Positions 13,731 to 14,989 of a stretch of 14,989 nt of DNA are shown here, in pieces (position 1 is the stretch's first letter; every line of letters starts with the position of its first letter). The stretch comes from a bacterium (GTDB taxonomy: Bacteria > Babelota > Babeliae > Babelales > Vermiphilaceae): NCBI GenBank assembly GCA_030626185.1, contig DAOUPL010000015.1, positions 1 to 14,989 of the forward strand, read 5' to 3'. The position numbers were made by a program, and so were the translations under genes. Below the pieces are notes generated by a model that did not search any database, was not told the origin of the DNA, and worked only from the letters and a program-made list of their open reading frames with translations.

Positions 13731-14906
13731 TTATCCTCCGACATTTCCAATAAGAATATTTCTTACTTCTTGATAGTTATCACTATCTTGAAAATATTCA
13801 TCTAATATATTTAAGGGTGTTTTTCCACGTCTGTTTTTTTTGTTTGTATCTGCACCTTTGTCAATAAGAAGACAAGTTATTTTTGGAATGTCATGTAATA
13901 CTGCGTGATGTAGTGCGGTTGAGCCAGAACTATCTATTATTTCATTTACATCATCGCAAGCATTTAGTAGTAATGGAATTATTGGATATGCTTTTTCTTC
14001 TTCTAAAGCTATTTCGAGTACTTTACCACAAACATTAGCGCCGTGTTCTAGAAGTAATTTAATAGTTGAAAGATCTTTATCAGAATCTACATAAGAATAA
14101 ATTGCTTTAATAATAGGGGTGCCATATACACTTTTTGTAAGATTTACATCGGCACCAGCATTAAGAAGAGCAGGAACAAGAGATGGATTATAGAGTATTG
14201 CTTGCTGCAGAAGTGTTTCTCCGGCACATATTATTGTGTTTACATCAATATTAGCAGCAAATATTGCAGGCATCAAAGATGGCTCTTCTTTACAAGCAAA
14301 TTCTAATAATAAAGTTTTACCATGTTGAGTCATTTCATTGATATTAGCTCCAGCGTCTAATAGATCAGATATAACAGTGGAATTAGGTACCCAGAAAGAA
14401 AGCATTGATGAAGACATAGCAATATCTAACAGCGTTAAATTGAGTTCAACATGTCTACCATCGTAAGGTTTATGCATTGAGGAAATTGTTGTATTTGCAT
14501 CTGCGCCAGCATTAAGAAGATGAGGAACAAGAGATGGATTACATTTAATTGCAACAAATAAAGGGGTTATTTCTTTGTAATAAAAAGAACGTCTTCGATT
14601 TCTTTTTTTTCTTCTTTTTGTGTTATAACTTTTTTTATTTACATCGGCCCCAGCAGTGATGAGATAAGGAACAATAGAAGGATTGTTTTCACATGCACAA
14701 ATTAGAATGGTTTCATCATATTTTCTGGTGCTGTTTATATCGACACCATGAGTGATTAATAATGAGATAATATTTATAGCAAATTGTTCATCTTTTAGAT
14801 AAATGACTCTAAATAAGTGTTTTTTTAATTCTTCCTGATCAAAAATTTCGTTAATTGTTTTATTATAGCTAACTTCACTAAGAAGCGCACAGATTTCCCA
14901 AAATTT
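13731..14906 (-). CDS. Ankyrin-repeat protein, C-terminal frame (5' part frameshifted)
   Basis: Ankyrin repeats bind other proteins; in amoeba-associated bacteria such proteins are often host-directed effectors. The frame is open for 392 codons, from just after a TAG at 14907-14909 down to the TAA at 13731. It encodes several degenerate ankyrin repeats of about 33-35 residues, recognisable by NPSLVPHLLNAGADAN, NPSLVPALLNAGADVN, IKLLLEHGANV, GSTALHHAVLHD, CLLIDKGADTNKK and GKTPLNI. No ATG, GTG or TTG occurs in frame between 14478 and 14906, although the repeats run through that stretch. The ATG at 14477 lies inside a repeat and has no ribosome-binding site, so it is not the real start. A very basic loop, KRRKKRNRRR (14589-14618), interrupts two repeats. 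The true gene probably continues into the frame at 14878-14988. Fold very sure; intactness doubtful; target unknown. Confidence 0.85.
   Translation of the reverse strand, partial: KFWEICALLSEVSYNKTINEIFDQEELKKHLFRVIYLKDEQFAINIISLLITHGVDINSTRKYDETILICACENNPSIVPYLITAGADVNKKSYNTKRRKKRNRRRSFYYKEITPLFVAIKCNPSLVPHLLNAGADANTTISSMHKPYDGRHVELNLTLLDIAMSSSMLSFWVPNSTVISDLLDAGANINEMTQHGKTLLLEFACKEEPSLMPAIFAANIDVNTIICAGETLLQQAILYNPSLVPALLNAGADVNLTKSVYGTPIIKAIYSYVDSDKDLSTIKLLLEHGANVCGKVLEIALEEEKAYPIIPLLLNACDDVNEIIDSSGSTALHHAVLHDIPKITCLLIDKGADTNKKNRRGKTPLNILDEYFQDSDNYQEVRNILIGNVGG
14155..14190. repeat. Ankyrin DNA repeat, copy A
   Basis: These 36 bases match 14506-14541 at 34 positions; the only differences are at 14170-14171. 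The two copies are 351 bases (117 codons) apart and in the same frame. They encode SLVP(A/H)LLNAG, the second helix of a repeat. The high DNA identity suggests recent duplication or gene conversion. Confidence 0.7.
14506..14541. repeat. Ankyrin DNA repeat, copy B
   Basis: This is the partner of 14155-14190 (34 of 36 bases equal). A third, more diverged relative lies at about 14647-14685 (NPSIVPYLITAGADVN region is decoded nearby). These form a local reservoir for recombination within the gene. Confidence 0.7.
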
Positions 14907-14988
14907 CTATAGAAGATTTGTAAAAATCTTTTGACACAGAAGACGCTTTTCGAATTAAATGTTTAATGCTACTCCAAAAGTGTTCAAT
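14878..14988 (-). pseudogene. Upstream fragment of the ankyrin gene in a shifted frame (runs off window)
   Basis: This minus-strand frame is open from the window edge (first full codon at 14988) to a TAG at 14878-14880. It reads IEHFWSSIKHLIRKASSV, then SKDFYKSSIEI before the overlap with the main ankyrin frame. Removing one T from the TTTT run (14900-14903) joins the two frames as SSIEIWEICALLSEVSYNK, which reads as ordinary protein. It is therefore probably the preceding part of the same gene. The break is a real mutation, a programmed slip or a sequencing error. No fold is recognisable in the 35 or so visible residues. Confidence 0.5.
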
Positions 14989-14989
14989 A

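Noticed and set aside
13731..14477. Ankyrin protein beginning at the Met at 14477
   Set aside because: The Met sits inside a run of repeats, no ribosome-binding site precedes it, and repeat sequence continues in frame up to 14906.
14155..14685. CRISPR-like array from the repeated segments
   Set aside because: The repeats are coding ankyrin units, in frame, unevenly spaced, without constant spacers or cas genes.
1..14989. A complete phage-defence, toxin-antitoxin or mobile-element module
   Set aside because: No transposase, integrase, nuclease-effector pair or toxin-antitoxin pair could be recognised on either strand. The unknown genes are exported or single and do not form a compact operon.

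Overview
The window is AT-rich, gene-dense DNA from a bacterium with the standard genetic code; TGA, TAA and TAG all act as stops. The mix of genes suggests a host-associated Gram-negative-type bacterium with a small genome: an OmpA/Pal-like lipoprotein, a two-domain M16 protease, an ankyrin-repeat protein, a TspO homologue, several small Sec-exported orphans, L-lactate dehydrogenase, and GatB-dependent tRNA charging. Candidatus Dependentiae (TM6) is my best guess at phylum. It rests on gene-content recall only, because there is no rRNA here to test it.

Layout, left to right. (1) 2-886 is the C-terminal third of leuS, followed by a hairpin terminator. (2) 1093-2232 encodes an MGDG-synthase/UgtP-like glycosyltransferase with its own extended -10 promoter. 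It converges, 3 nt apart, on a small exported orphan (2236-2541, minus). (3) 2696-3379 (minus) is an OmpA-family lipoprotein, divergent from rng (3538-5034, RNase E/G). gatB (5084-6547) follows on the same strand. (4) gatB converges, again 3 nt apart, on tspO (6551-7024, minus). (5) 7183-7881 (minus) is an exported multi-helix orphan and 8107-8355 (minus) is an 82-residue winged-helix-like protein. The 225 nt between them hold several palindromes. (6) 8454-9377 (DUF1295 membrane protein) and 9387-10277 (L-lactate dehydrogenase) form a likely two-gene operon. A small exported membrane orphan follows (10350-10784). (7) A bidirectional terminator at 10790-10812 separates it from a 926-residue M16 peptidase (10811-13591, minus). 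(8) From 13731 to the right edge, on the minus strand, lies an ankyrin-repeat gene. Its frame is interrupted by a probable one-base slip near 14900.

The plus strand mostly carries housekeeping and metabolic genes: translation, RNA processing, lipid/glycolipid and lactate metabolism. The minus strand carries mostly envelope, exported and probable host-facing genes, most with a hairpin terminator of their own. The observations most worth a second look are the broken ankyrin gene and its NLS-like basic loop, a compound palindrome present twice in intergenic DNA (950-1005 and 8068-8109), the Asp-to-Cys change in the OmpA domain, and the stand-alone winged-helix protein that resembles a DNA-glycosylase tail. 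I found no complete unknown defence or mobile system, CRISPR array, tRNA or rRNA. No gene-free stretch exceeds 300 bases.
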